DNA from: Marchantia polymorpha subsp. ruderalis
Lineage: Eukaryota; Streptophyta; Marchantiopsida; Marchantiales; Marchantiaceae
Assembly: GCA_037833965.1 (NCBI GenBank)
Contig: AP031354.1
Coordinates: 1,590,001 to 1,654,000 of the forward strand
DNA: 64,000 bases
Reading direction: 5' to 3'
This document shows positions 40,489-53,091 of the stretch, one piece after another. The first letter of the stretch is position 1; each line of letters begins with the position of its first letter. Under the pieces are notes generated by a model that was not told where the DNA came from, made no database searches, and saw nothing but the letters and a program-made list of their open reading frames with translations. A program made the translations under genes and the position numbers.

Positions 40489-40517
40489 TATAAAATAGTT
40501 CCAGGCGTTTTGCCTGG
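40489..40517 (+). promoter_or_regulatory. E2 LTR core promoter: TATA box plus hairpin
   Basis: TATAAAATA at 40489-40497 is followed by the hairpin CCAGGCGTTTTGCCTGG at 40501-40517, 37 bases past the ORF stop. Spacing and loop match E1; one stem pair differs in a compensated way. Confidence 0.65.
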
Positions 40518-41466
40518 GGTTCTTTCCCATCAGAAGTGCAGATCAGGAACCCATTTCCTTTGCGTGTTTGTGTCCTTGAGTTCTGTCACCACGCACGAGG
40601 AGTTACAACTTAGCGTTCCGCATTTTGTAGCTGAAGGCCTTCGGCCGAATGTTCAGAGCTAGTACATTGGTTAGAGACTTGAGTAGTTCGGAACTGCACC
40701 TGCGGGTGACTGCCGATGCTCAGAGCCAGTGACTAGTTAGATACTTGAACAGTTTCGCCCCTACACCTTCGAGTGTTTCTTTCTGATTGTACTCCTTGGG
40801 ATTTTTCCCCTGAATGCCAAAGTGAAGTTTTGCTACTTCGTGTAAGCCTTGGTTGTAAATTCAGGTTACGCTGCAGCAGGTGCCTTGAGGGTAACCCCTG
40901 TAGTATTTCTGGGAATGACAAGTGCCTGAGAATTCAAACTCTTCAATAGACTGTTGTTGTGTTACTGGAATGTTTCTCAATGAGTCCTTTAGTGCGGACC
41001 TGTGTTCTCTGCGCGTTTTGTGAGTTGAGAGTGTTGTTCACCGCGTCTGAGTGACTTCGATCCGAAGTAGGCAGTCCAAACCGGGTTTCCTACACTAGCA
41101 GCAAGCTAGTGGAAGTGTTGTAAAAGCCGGAGTTGGAAGTCACTACCCGCAGCTTCGCAGAGTGTACTCTCGAGAGACTTTCCCCCTGAAATCTTGAAGT
41201 AGAGGTCCTAAAGGATCTCTGGGTTGTGTTTCTGTAGTTTCAGGTGTGTGTGTGTGTGTGTGTTACGCTGCACTGTGCGACCTCCGAGTGCGCTCCGAGT
41301 GGACACTTGCAGTATTTCTGGGAGTGACAGTCGCCTGAGAATTCAAACTCCTCAATAGTCTGTTAAAACGTGACACTTTGTACCCTGTGTGTTCCTCTGT
41401 CCCTGTGGGTTCGACCTTTCTACCACTATATTGCAGTTTTAGCCTTTAGTGGGTTATTACAGCCAA

Positions 41467-42560
41467 GGTGCGATATAGTGTGCGATGGGACTACGTACCT
41501 AGTTGGATGTGGTTCCATGCATATTAGGGTTTGAGGGTGATGTAGTGAATATGACTCGTGGTATGAACCACCCCATGTATGTGAGGGTTACACCATCTGA
41601 TGTGGCTTGAAAAAACGATTAGTTCTTTGAGTTGAGAATTCAGCGTTCAGAGATACTCCGTTCGTGAGTAGCATCCGGATATTGAGATTTCCATTAGCAT
41701 CAACCTACATTCTCCTAGGAGTGGAGTGGGTTTGGCTAGACTGTGTGTGATTTTTTATTTTGTGTTTTATGACAGTATTTCTTTCACGGATTTTCATTCG
41801 AAGAACTTGTGTTCACTGGAATCGGGATGAAATTTGATAGAGTTAAAGAGAAGATTGTGGAAGAGTGTATTGGAGAGTAAAAAATTATCTGAACATTGCA
41901 TTTTCAGCCAGCAAGTTTTGGTTGTACTCGTTTCATATCAGTTTTTTCCGAAATCTTAAGAAGTTTGTGTCGAAATGACGGATGTGGGAGTATGTGCTGT
42001 TATTTAGCATTGTGCTGAAAATCTTGAGACTCTCATTCTTGAGTGTTGTATCAAGGTAACTACAAAGTTTGCGCTTGCTAAAATGTGTTCGTGAATCCAT
42101 TATTTGAACGTTTTGAGGTGTGGAATTATTGATTAGAATTTGTAAACTGTTCTAATTTAGCATGGAGTGGCATTGAAAAGCTTGTTTCTGGCACAATGCA
42201 AAGCCCTCACGGATAAGAGTGTTGAGGCTCTGAAGTGGCTAAAGGTCTCATGCAATGTCAAAGCTTTGAATGTGAAGCACTTCATGGATATGAGTTGGAA
42301 GACTATTGACCATTTTGAGATGACTTTCTAAGTACTCTGATGTGACGCACTTGAAAGTGTTGAACTTACAGGTATCATTCAAGCCAATTTTTTGAAAATT
42401 TGAGCTTGATTATATTCATACTTAGATAAAATAGTTGGTATCATGTTGCATGGTTTGTGATCAAATGAAACATCGTTCAATTCCCGAACACCAAAGTTAC
42501 ACCTCTTGCCTACCATGATGTTGGATTAACGTTAGAGTTTGGACTTTGCTCCACCTTTAG
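41467..42560. other. AT-rich stretch, no gene recognised
   Basis: No coding frame of note. It adjoins the degenerate retroelement at 42578-43500 and may be its more decayed upstream part. Confidence 0.4.
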
Positions 42561-42577
42561 CTTTCATTGTACAACAT

Positions 42578-43500
42578 CATCGGTATGTGTTGGTGAAGGT
42601 GGAACATTTCCCCAAGTGAAATGAGTTGGTAACATTACCTGACAATGCAAGTGAGGAAGCAGCGTATGCTTTTCATGATCCAGTGCTTAGTTATTTTGAT
42701 GCTCGAGCTAAGTTGTTGACCGATTAGGATACAGAGATGGTTTGACTGAACGTGTTGTATAAACGGCGAAGAGCGCGTTGCGCAATATGACCTACAAAAA
42801 AGACATATTAGGGACTGGACTATTCAGTTACCATGGTTGGCCATGGAATATCGTTTCAATATCAATCATTCTTGGCTTCCTTCTCACCATATTTTCTGTT
42901 GCCGAAATCAAGATCTTCCGACAATGATTCGTTTGAGTCTAGTGAGGTGGTGAACCTTGCTGATGTAGACATGTGTATAAGAGTGTGTTCTCAACGTGCA
43001 TATCTTTTTTGAAGAGTCATGACTACAACGTTTGAGAACCTTGCCATTGCTCGGCATAGAGATACGTTGTGGTACGCAAATATCCAAGGAGTAAGTTATT
43101 GGTCATCAATTTGTAGGTTCTATGTGAGTAACTACGTCTATTTACAGCAAAATGCATCAACAACATTGGATGTGACGGCGGTACGTACTATCTTACGAAT
43201 AGGAAGGTTGTTACCTTCTCAAATTTTCATGTTGAAGGATCGTAATGCTGTTGTTTGGAAGCATCATGTGCCCAACTATGCCCCATGACATCTTTCAAAC
43301 GTGGATGATACTATGAACCCAAGCTTGCGAACCGTACGTGTTGGCTTGATGCACATGTTATGTGAACTAGCTAGCAAGACGACTCTTATGTTAGTGTATG
43401 ATAGGTGTTCTAGGGGATGACACATGTCGTGCATGACTTCACCTTTTTATGTTGTTCCGGCTAGACAATGTATTTGTTTACAATGTACTTCAGAGATATA
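42578..43500 (+). pseudogene. Decayed gypsy pol: integrase tail plus PHD finger
   Basis: Translating piecewise across frames gives a recognisable order: an integrase-core-like block (HHRYVLVKVEHFPK, then LPDNASEEAAYAF) at about 42578-42740, a mid block (DWTIQLPWLAMEYRFN) at about 42810-42860, and an open stretch 43019-43288 (FENLAIARHRDTLWYANIQG, VYLQQNASTTLDV, ILRIGRLLPS). Last comes a PHD-finger-like tail at about 43380-43500 (YDRCSRG, stop, HMSCM, then CICLQCTSE). Stops and frameshifts throughout. The family assignment rests on pattern recognition, not a search. Confidence 0.6.
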
Positions 43501-43945
43501 GATGACTTGATCTTCACATGTTATAAATTGCAGATAGACGACTAACAATGGGACAACATAGCATCCGACCTACTAGTTCGCTTATTCATGAAGATGTATA
43601 GCATGTATTTCTAGAAAGGGCTACTTGGAAGTCAGAAGTACCTGATTGCCATTTAGGGATGCGAGTTGTTGTACACTTGTATTAGTTGTCGTGTCTAACT
43701 CCACCTATTGATGATCTCATTGGACTGTAGAATATTCCTCGATGTACTCTGGAGGTTTATATGACTTGATCTTCAGATGTTATGAATTATGGATAGGCGA
43801 CTAACGATGAAGCGACATAACATCCGTACTATTGCTTCACACAACCATGAAGCTCTATAGTATATAGGTTTAGATAGAGCTACTTGGAAGTTATAGTACC
43901 TGATTGCAAGTTAGTGGACGAGTTGTCATACACTTGTATTTATGT
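43430..43945. repeat. Diverged tandem duplication, unit about 258 bp
   Basis: 43505-43683 and 43764-43940 align (both start ACTTGATCTTCA and end ACACTTGTATT, with many differences between). The first unit begins inside the PHD relic, so the second carries a repeated PHD C-terminal half (CLTPPIDDL then CT). Confidence 0.6.
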
Positions 43946-45659
43946 ATGATCTCGTCTATGATTTGTGTGTATGTATGTATGGTATGTCTGAGATGTATGT
44001 TGTATGACGATGTGTAGTCTCATGTCACGACAAGTTTGATTTTTGATTAGTTTCTTCAATAAAATGAAATAAGAAAGTTCAAATAAATGAAATTTCTCAA
44101 CAATAAACGAAGTATCATCTACATATTAGCCTATGATTGATTAATCATAATAGGATTTTGAAAAGAGTAAAACGATCAAAGATCTATTTAAAAACACTAT
44201 AAAATCATTTCAAAATTATTTCCTGATGAATTTATGTTTAATCTTTGAATGAGAAATTTTATTCTCCAATAATATAGACGTTCAAGAAATCAAAATACCA
44301 ATAAATTCCAAGATTTTTACATTACCAACTTGATGTTCAAGTAATTCACACAATCCAAAGAACAAAAAATGGAGCTCACAAAAAAGTCATAGTTATTTCT
44401 ATTATCAAGTATGATTTTATTTTATTTTGTGTGTGTTATTTCTAATTTTTATAGCGAGTGGCTAGTTATCTCTCAGTTGAGGCTAATTCTCCCTCACTCT
44501 ATTACATACTAGAAGCTCCAGCCAATACATTTCAGTTTCGATACATGACTAATTGTGAACCGATCCGAGGCCTGTTCTCCGATGCCACCCCATCGTACTT
44601 CCTTGGTGTCTGTGTTGGGACACTGCCAGACTATTTGCCAACCACGAGAACTTTGCCAAGAACCAAGAGTGGGAGGTGATCTACGCCTGATAGCATGTTG
44701 GGAGCTTTAAGGTCTATAACCCCCGATCTGTTGACTGAACTTGGCAATGAATCCTCATGACCATTGTAAGACAAGCAAGACAAGCGCTCTAAAGGATGAT
44801 GACATTGGGAGTCTGAATCCAATCTAAGTCCATGCACATGGCCCGTCCTCCTCTTACTCACACATAAGAACAGAAGATCAAAGTCACAATTTATGAGAAA
44901 TTGGGTTAGGTAGAGGAAGGGCGGTCTGAAAACAATGTACAAACAGGAGCAGCAGGGCTTCCATGATCAAAACCGGATTTTTTTGATCAGTTTTTCCTCA
45001 GTTTAGGATAAGCCTGAAGTGATTTTGTCCCTTTTGTATCAGGATATAGTACATCGTCTTTTCATTTCAAAAACACGGGTTCAAATTCCGTAAAGTTGCT
45101 CTAAAATGAAGGTGAAAAAAACTTTCTGACGCAAGAGGGAGTAACACTTCCGCTGAACTGAAGCTGAGGATCTATGGGTTGGCACTGGAGAACGGGTCTC
45201 AGGTCGGTCCACGATTAGTCACGTATCAAAACTTAAATGGATTTGCTGGAGCTTCTTGAAAATGTGTAGTAAGGTGAGGGATAATTAGCCACAAGAATTT
45301 ATATCAAATATTTTATATCAAATCAAGCAAAAATTTCAGTTCTTTTTTTTTTTAGATAAATTAGATGAAATGATGAACTCAACATAGATAATGGCTATAT
45401 GGAAAAAGCCAAGACTATATAAATTGCAGATTTCTCTAATACTTATATATACTAAAGTCTATTTATAAAGAACAGAATAAATCTTTTGATAAAATTTTGA
45501 ATACAGAGGGATTGATAATAATAACTTGTTTTTTAATCTCACTATTTAAACTTTTCAAATGAATGACATACTTGTTGCAATTAGAGAAATACTTGTGGAA
45601 AATAAACTCATAGCTTTTTTGAAATTGGATCGAAAACTTTGAATTTTGAAAATATTTGA
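43946..45659. other. AT-rich intergenic stretch, no gene recognised
   Basis: Long A/T runs and no supported coding frame. A 73-codon ORF at 44458-44679 has no recognisable similarity and no ATG-based start. Confidence 0.5.
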
Positions 45660-45925
45660 TTTGAATCAAGTATACAATAAAATTTATTGCAAGATTAAAT
45701 TCTGGTAACAACAATAGAATCTAAATCCTTGAGTCATAGACGGTTTAAATGTTATGCGAAGTCAAATTTTCTCCTTTTCTTATTTGCAGCAATCGTCTAG
45801 TACATTGGCTCACATTTTAACAATCCACAATTTCGAATGCGCTAGTACCAATGCTCATGGCTCAGGGCATATGAATCACATCGTCGTGACAAAAAGTGTC
45901 GTACCAGTTTAGTAAGTTGCAATAC

Positions 45926-48900
45926 TGTAATAACCCACCAAAGGCTAAAACTTGCAGTATGGTGGTAAAAAGATCGAACCCACAGGGACAGAGGCAACAC
46001 ACAGAGTAAAAGTGTCACGTTTAACAGACTTTTGTAGAGTTTGAATTCTAGGCGACTGTCACTCCCAGAAATACTGCAGTGCTCGACTCGGAGGCTCGAC
46101 TCGGAGGAGGATCTCAACTCGGAGGATGCTCGGAGGATGCACGGTACAGCGTGGTCACTCAACACACACACACACACACACCTGAAACTGGCAAAAAGCA
46201 CAACTCGGAGGTCGGTCAGGACCTCCGCTTCGGATTTCAGGAGGAAAGTGTCTCGCAAGTTCACTCAGAGGTTCTGCAGGTAGTGCCTCCCACTCCGGCT
46301 TTTACTGCCCTTCCGCCAGGAACTAGCGGGGGTACCCGGACTGGACTTCCCACTTCGGAACGAAGCCTCTACGTACGCCGTGGACGTCACCCTCGACTAT
46401 CACACAAAACGCAGGGAGTGCAGACCCGACTGAGAACTTACTGAAAACACGATCCAGTAACACACACACAACCTGAATTACAAACCAAGGTTTACACGAA
46501 GTAATGAAACTTCACATTGGCATTCAGGGGAAACTTCCCGTAGGAGTACAATCAGGATATGTCACTCGAAGGAGTAAGGGGGAACTGTTCAAGTCTCTAA
46601 CTCGCAGCCGGCTCTGAGCATCAGAAATCACCCGCAGGTGCAGATCCGCACTACTCAAGTCTCTAACCGGGTGCTAGCTCTGAACATTCAGCCGAAGGCC
46701 TTCAACTACAACATACGGTAACTTCGCTATGCTGCAGCTTCTCTACGTGGTGCCAGGACCAAAATGCACAAACACGCCAAGAAAGTGAGTTCCTGATCTG
46801 CACTTCCGAAACTGGAAGAGTCCCAAGGCGAAACGCCTTGATCTACTTTATACTCTCAAAAAAAAATCCTAACTAGCACTACGCTATCCTATCTACCACT
46901 CGCAGCATCTGCGCGAAACCAAACTACTCTACTGCAATCAGCAGATCCGGTGCTGCGCCTCCTGCGCGCCGGACTGCTCCGCTTACTATCTCTACCTTGC
47001 CAGTCTTCCGACCGGCTGCGTAACCCCAGGCGTCGGAGCGCTGTGGTGACTTCCGACTGCAAGTGCGCCATAGTGTCGCGCGCACCCGACAAGAAGGTTT
47101 CTAATTTTCTCGCCACTCGCCGCCGACTCCGACTGTCACCCTCGGTCAATGCCGCCGCCCGAAGCTCGAACTCCCGGAGTGTAATCCTCTCTTGAGCTGC
47201 CACCTCCCAATGGGCGTATCCTTTTAGACAACGAGTCACCTGTGCCGCCAACTCTCCTCGCGCCCTGCAGCTGCTCTCCACCTCGGCCAGCTGCATTTCT
47301 AATCCCGCACGTTGTGCCCTCAAATCCGAGCACTCGGATTGCAAGTTGCACAACAACTCCTCATCCTCCTTGCGGGCTCTTTGACTTTCTTCTAAGGCGC
47401 GCGTCTGGCGCGCAAGCTCGGCTGCTAGGACTTGGTTCTGTCTCCGTTCCTCCTGCAATTCCGACTCGATCTTTGCCCGTATTAGTTCGGCATCCGCCTG
47501 ACTTTTCGTCGCCGCATCCTCCTTCTGCTGCTGCAAGGCTTGGTATAGCTTCTGGGTGACCGCCAGGTGTTGTCGGAGGGCGGTGTTCCTATCCACATAT
47601 ACTTGGCAACTAAAGGCCCACTTTGCCACCTTGCTCCTCGTCCTTCGCCTGATAGTCTCCACATAAGACTGCGGTTTTAAGGCACTTGCGTATTTGGATG
47701 TCTTGCGATCCAGATATCGCAGGAGTGGAACTATCTGTTCGCACAGCATCCCTGTTGGCGTTTTCTGCACCGAATCCGCTTCCTGCTCTTCCGAGCTCGT
47801 ATCATCCTCAGTCTCGAGGATTTCAGTCGCCACCGAATCCCTTGGCGACTCCCTGGAACTGTGGCGCGCAGCAGCTTCCGCTGCGACTGCTGCTCCACTG
47901 CCTGCTAAAATATCCAGGGCAGTGGGAGATCCCACTGCTTGAGCCCCTGTTCCGGCTCGATTTTCGGTTTGTGAAGGGGTCGACGCCGCAGTGACTTTTG
48001 TCACTCTTGCACCGCCCGCTTCTGCTGCCTGTCCTTCCGGCGCAATCTGCGCGGAAGGTGTCCTTGCTGAAGGTGCGTCCGCCGAAGGCGTCCGCATACT
48101 GGTCGTTGGCCCCATCCGTCTCGCAGTCGGCGGATCCGGCTGACTCTCTGTTGTCCGACTCGCAGTCGGCCGACCAGCAGTTGTCCATCTGGGAGTCGGA
48201 TACACCCTGCGCGTCTTGACTCCACTTGGCCTGCTTGCTGGTGGCGTTCTTCCAGAAGTGCCTTCCGCCGAAGACGACCCTCTGAGGATTGTTGGCTCGT
48301 CAGCCAAACTCTCTTCTGCTTCCGGCCTGCTGTCCGGTTCAACGTGCCGTTCAGTTGGCCTTCCTTCCGCTTGTCGGCCTTCAGTCATCCGACTCGCAGT
48401 CGGCCGACTGTTAGTCCGTCCATCTCCTCCCGAAGGCCGTGGTGCCTTCTGTGCAGAGGTATCTGCCGTCTTCCCTAGAATCTGAGCGATTATCTCTTCC
48501 TGTGTGAGATTCCGCCGGGTCGGAGTTCGCCCGGTCTCCTCAGTACCAGTTGGCATTTTGCGTGCCCTCTGTTTTGGTCGACTGTGAGGCTCGGGGGTGG
48601 GCCGACCATGAGTCGGCGCAGCTGGCACTTCCGGCTGCCTGTCCTCAGGTCTCTCATCCCACTTCCGCTTTCGCGGAATGCGCTCACTTCGACGTTCTTC
48701 TGCTGCTCTTGCTGGAGCCGGAGCCGGAGGCGTACTGGCAGGTTCCTCGTCCGGATCCGTGTCTACTTCGGCCTCCCTCGAATATCTACCTGGATAAGTC
48801 CGGGTCAGCTGCGGAAACCGTGTTTTCTCAGCATATGTCAAACATCCCATCGCCCGGTAAAACACGATTAAGTAAGGCGATAGATGATTGAGGGTTCCTC

Positions 48901-50802
48901 CCTTCTCTTCTTGCGCATGTTGGCGCGTCACCTTCCACAGGAGCCGTGCCCAATGCACCGGAGCTCCTGACAACACTAGCTCCACAAACTCTACCTGCCA
49001 ACCATGCATGTAAGCGGTCTTGGTCGGCTGCAATATCTGCAGCAATGCCGTCGCGACATTTCTCCGCAATCGATCCTTGTAATCCCGTGTCCGGAAACCG
49101 TTCTTGGGATGTCTGGCAACTTTGAAGAGCTCATTGTAAGAGACTTCTTCCTCCTGGGACACCTTCACGCTATCTGCCTCGAAGAGGAGATCCCCTTCCT
49201 CGCCGGCACACCTGCCCAACACCTGCGCCCAATTGCAAATGTCCCATCTCTCTGGGTGTGGGCGAAACCCGCGAGAAGGCTTGTGTCTCTCCTGCAGATA
49301 CTCGCGCACCATCTCCGGACATGTCCAATTCCACCCCCATAGGAGAAAATCGAGCTTCAGCCTCAACAGCACATCTTGAAATGCGCGTAGACCGATCTGC
49401 GGCACCCTGAGTGGAGACACTCACAGCTGGGGAACCTTCGACATTGCGTTGCCTGCACACACAAACGTTCTCCCTTTCGCTCGCTCTCTCACAATCGCCA
49501 CTGCGCGTCGGCCACTCAAGCACTGACTGCTCACTCTCTCTGCGCTCGTTCAAGATCGCTACTCACAATTCTTTCAAGGTCCGCCAAGATCCTTGCGCAA
49601 CTCGTCTCCGCACTCTCTACTCTCACTGCAGGTCGCTCCGCCCTTGCGCGTAATCTTGGAAACTGGAAATCGCAAAGTCAAGAATGAGAGAATGAGACTG
49701 GAGCGCAGTCTTTTCTTCTCCGATTTCAAGAACGTCCAACGTTCTTACTGGTTGCAACGTACGCAGCCGGCTATACGGCTTAACGGTTCGCCCTTTGCAT
49801 GCGCGAATTCACGTCTCCGCACTGCGCGCATTCGCATGCTTAAACGTTGAATTCTCCCGCCGCCGCCACCTTCCGGACTCGAGTCCGCTGCAGGGTATAC
49901 GTCGGCCCTGTTGTCTTTTCCTAACCCGTCCCTCCCCGGAGGCGTGTCGCCGCTGGTGCGTTCATTATTCCGTCGGCGCCTTGCTGGAGGCGCACATCCA
50001 GTCGGAGCGAATTACGCCGGCGCGCAGTGGTACCGCCTATTTTGTCCTTTATGCCTCATCCGTTGCTGCCGGCGCGTATCCGTCAGCGCAACTCATGCCA
50101 GCGCATCCGGCCGTCAGCGCCACGTCGGAGGCGTACATCCGACCGGCGCTTTCCTTCCATGAACAGCCGCCAAAGGCGCTTTCGACTCTGAGTTGGTTTC
50201 CTCCTATGAGCGCGTGATTCCGCCGAAGGCGCATCGCCGAGGGCGTACGGGAATCCTTTCCGGCTGTGAACCCTAGCGCGAACGGCGCATGTCCGGCTAC
50301 GAGTTTTCCGACGCTCATAACTTCTCCATTCCTGATCCATCTCCGACGCTCTTGGACTCGTTAGAACGAACGTCCCGAGCTCTTTCTAATGCAACTTCAA
50401 CCAACTGGATCTACCGTGTATCCCGATTGTTATGAAGGTTTCGCCTTTCCGCGCTAGCGGCGCTTCGCCGAAGGCGCACTCATGGTCGGACGCCTTTAGA
50501 GGTCCGGGCCCTTCTCCTGACGTCTTTAGCAAAACCTCCTCCTGAGGTGTCTGCGCCGGAAGCGTAGCTTCCTTATACGCTGGAGGCGCGTGAGTAGAGA
50601 CACCTCAGAAAAGGAGCTTTTGCCGAAGGCGCCGAAGACATTGGCGTTGGTACATCCGACTACGTGATTCTTTGTGTCCTCGTGACGATCTCATCAATCC
50701 ACTCTATTTAGCGTACCCTTCTCTAGCTACAAACACTGTTTTGGTACTAGTTTTCTAAAATTGTTTAAATTCTGCAAAAAAAACAAAAAGTGTGTTACCA
50801 CA
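45926..50802 (-). mobile_element. E6: solo LTR of the E1 family (4877 bp)
   Basis: On the minus strand it starts TGTGGTAACACAC and ends GGGTTATTACA, flanked by AATAC at 45921-45925 and 50803-50807. It matches the E1 LTR end to end with scattered substitutions and small indels, so it is older than E1. No gag-pol interior. TATA box at 46847-46852, hairpin at 46824-46840 (loop TTTC). Confidence 0.92.
46889..49444 (-). pseudogene. LTR-encoded coiled-coil protein of E6, early stop
   Basis: Homologue of the E1 LTR ORF. From the favoured ATG at 49444 it reads MSKVPQL and meets TGA (49421-49423) where E1 has CGA; the rest is open for 843 codons to 46889. C-to-T at a CpG is typical of methylated transposon decay. 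Upstream of the ATG, E6 has single-base indels relative to E1 (near 49565 and 49660) which break the longer N-terminal frame. Apart from that one stop the body is well preserved (conserved N domain, low-complexity middle, coiled coil), so the lesion is recent. A downstream or non-AUG start remains possible. Confidence 0.75.
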
Positions 50803-51179
50803 AATACTTACACTGTTGTTCATTGTGCCATCAGCATGACAGATTGAATCCTCTTTGTATAAATTTTGAACTAAGGTGATTCCTTTCCGCCATTTGCTCT
50901 TGCTTTGGTTTTGGCACATCTTTGAACATATCATCAAGGCTTATGCTGGCGGATCCCTTACTCTCTGAAGCATTCTCAATACTACCACACTCATGCTTGA
51001 GTGTAACTCCTAGCTAATTTTCATGTTTTTTAAAAAATTTCGTTTATCTCCTATGTATAGTAAGCTGAATATGTTCTCAATAAATCATATTCAAAATTCC
51101 TGTTCATACAGACATCTTATCTACACTTTGGATTCGTGCAAAGTGTAAGCAATGGTTGCTGTTTTATTGATTTAGATCA

Positions 51180-51530
51180 GGGTAAATATACGTGCAAATT
51201 GAGGCTTTTTCTGAGGCTTTATCTAGTGACCAAATTCTGTCTGTTATTGACAGTGTGAAAAGATCATGTAGAGTTCCTCTTACAGAAGAGATTTACTTCC
51301 AAATCCATCCGAGATTCATCAATGCAGAAGTAAAAGGATTCCATTCTTTCTTCACTTTTTTCACTCGCTTCATGATTATCCTTTATCAAGTCTGCTGGAC
51401 TGCTGGTCCTTCAACTTTTTGGACAGGACTCAAGGCCATCGGGTCAGAAGTCAAATCCAACCTCCCCTTATATAAACACAACTACGCTGCTTTGTATCAC
51501 ACTCAGAGCTCTCAGCAACACTCGCACCTC
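51180..51530 (+). promoter_or_regulatory. S4: orphan promoter and 5'UTR of a lost secreted-protein gene
   Basis: Aligns in inverted orientation to the S3 promoter region (about 58010-58340). It includes the TATA box TTATATAAAC at 51468-51477 and the transcribed leader CTCAGAGCTCTCAGCAACACTCGCA. Homology stops near 51530, just before where the S-gene exon 1 would begin; no S coding sequence follows. The body was deleted or never copied. Confidence 0.7.
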
Positions 51531-51540
51531 ATCCTTAAAT

Positions 51541-53091
51541 ATAGTTATGATCTAAGTTGATCATTTACATGAAAATCTACATCGTCAGGTCTCTGACACA
51601 ATCTATTTACACAAACCTCCGAAGCTACGGAAAAAGTTATCATCATTTTCATCAACCAATCACAAGGTCTTTAGTATAAAATGCATGAGATTGATGCTCA
51701 GAGTTTCACCACCCGACCGCAAAAGCCACAAAAACACCGACCATAACGAATTAACCGAGATGTTCCGCGCATTGATAGGAGTATATCAAGCTCTTCCAAG
51801 TCAAACCCATCTTCTGTACCAGCTGGAAATTCAGATCAGACGGAGACAATTTGGATTCGTACATTCCTCCCGCAACTTCCGTACTTGTGGTCTGAGCATT
51901 CATCTAAGGAAGTGTACCGCTGAGTTGACATTCCAGTCAACACTCTCCTGTTCATATGGTTAAGAGAACAGCCTCTTTCATCTGCATTCTTCCACTCCAG
52001 ATTCTTAACATAATTTTGATGGAGGGAGTTGGAAAGCACATTATTTAGACTGCGGACTCTGTCGTTTTTCAGATTAGACGGGCAGTAGGGAGCTAAAGAA
52101 GCTTAATTGGCGACTCGGGGAGGACATCGGACCTCTGATCTGATAAGGACGAATAAGAAAGTAATACAGCTGCAGGCACGACTCAACTGCGTTGTCTTGT
52201 GCTCATAGGGTGCTTGGTATCACGTAAGACTCCGTTGTTGACAGTGTATTTGTTGTTGAGATTCTGCATCCTTGTACTCGGATCTAAAAATAGACTTGTC
52301 GTCAATGGAGGATGAAACCTGGACAAATGGGCTAACAGTAAGAAAGAGACACAAACTTCCAGGCGATATCAAAGAACACACTAGCCCACCAGGCCTCACA
52401 GCTACGTGGATTCCTGGATTTGTCAGTCGCTCAACACACGAACACAGCTGCGAGTCTCGCCTGTTGTCAAGGATCGTCTCAGACACACTTTCTCGTGTGT
52501 TCTTTAAATCGCCGCAACGCTCAAACCTCTAAACGGAGCTCACGCTTGCCCATGGGCAGCGGGAACGACTGAGCCCACCACCGTACTCATCGTGCCTGTT
52601 CATAAATCGTGCTCCTCTTCTGCCCCGACCTCTGTATAAGGGATTGTTCACAAATATTGCTGCAACATTACGAGGGCGAAAATACCAAGACGGTATGCAA
52701 GGAAGGAAACATATCTTCAAGGAGAAGAGGCAATTTTTTCTTAATGCTATCTGTCGCTTCTAAAGAGACACTTCTACAGGCAGCTGTTGATGACACTGAG
52801 GAGTGCATAGACTTCGCTGAGAGTTCCAGTACAGTGGTGAGGTCCGTGCTTACGAGGTACACATTCTGTTGTACCACGCGTACCATCCGGCAATGAAGGA
52901 ACCAAAAAGTCCACAGTAGTACCTGTGCATGACCATTGCTTTCATAGAGAGGCTATATAACATCCCAGGACCAGCCGTTGCAATCACTTCACTCAGGATT
53001 TGAAGGTCAAGAATGCAGCTCTAATAGTACTAGCTCGCTAAGTCGGAGTTGCAAACTTTCGAGGTCCTCAGAATCCTGAGTTGTCGACGCA
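51541..53091. promoter_or_regulatory. PiT2 upstream region
   Basis: No gene. From about 52200 to the PiT2 start it matches the PiT1 upstream region (7804 to about 8600, inverted), with shared blocks at 52330-52510 and the GTTGTCGACGCA before the ATG. This is the duplicated transporter promoter and 5'UTR. 51541-52200 shows nothing recognisable. Confidence 0.6.

Larger units (their letters stand above)
12659..41461 (+). mobile_element. E2: solo LTR (about 5.4 kb net) split by two nested elements
   Basis: The element begins TGTGGTACCCCAC at 12659 and ends GGGTTATTACA at 41461, flanked by the 5-bp duplication GCCAA (12654-12658 and 41462-41466). Its own sequence is 12659-13205, 28749-29231 and 37087-41461, about 5405 bp. 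The related element E4 (61268 onward) matches it continuously across both insertion points. One LTR copy with a target duplication and no gag-pol interior is best read as a solo LTR left by LTR-LTR recombination. It carries a 1049-codon ORF upstream of a TATA box. It is related to the E1 LTR: same TGTGGTA start and ...TTATTACA end, homologous ORF and similar R/U5. Confidence 0.85.
45660..51530. repeat. Inverted-repeat left arm, split by solo LTR E6
   Basis: The host sequence 45660-45925 plus 50808-51530 (about 990 bp together) is the diverged reverse complement of 58012-58970. The join is clear. The right arm, reversed, reads TTTAGTAAGTTGCAACACTAACACTG; here TTTAGTAAGTTGCAATAC precedes E6 and AATACTTACACTG follows it. 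Confidence 0.75.

Noticed and set aside
44458-44679. 73-codon ORF in the AT-rich stretch
   Set aside because: Starts at GTG rather than ATG and resembles nothing I recognise; probably chance or decayed sequence.
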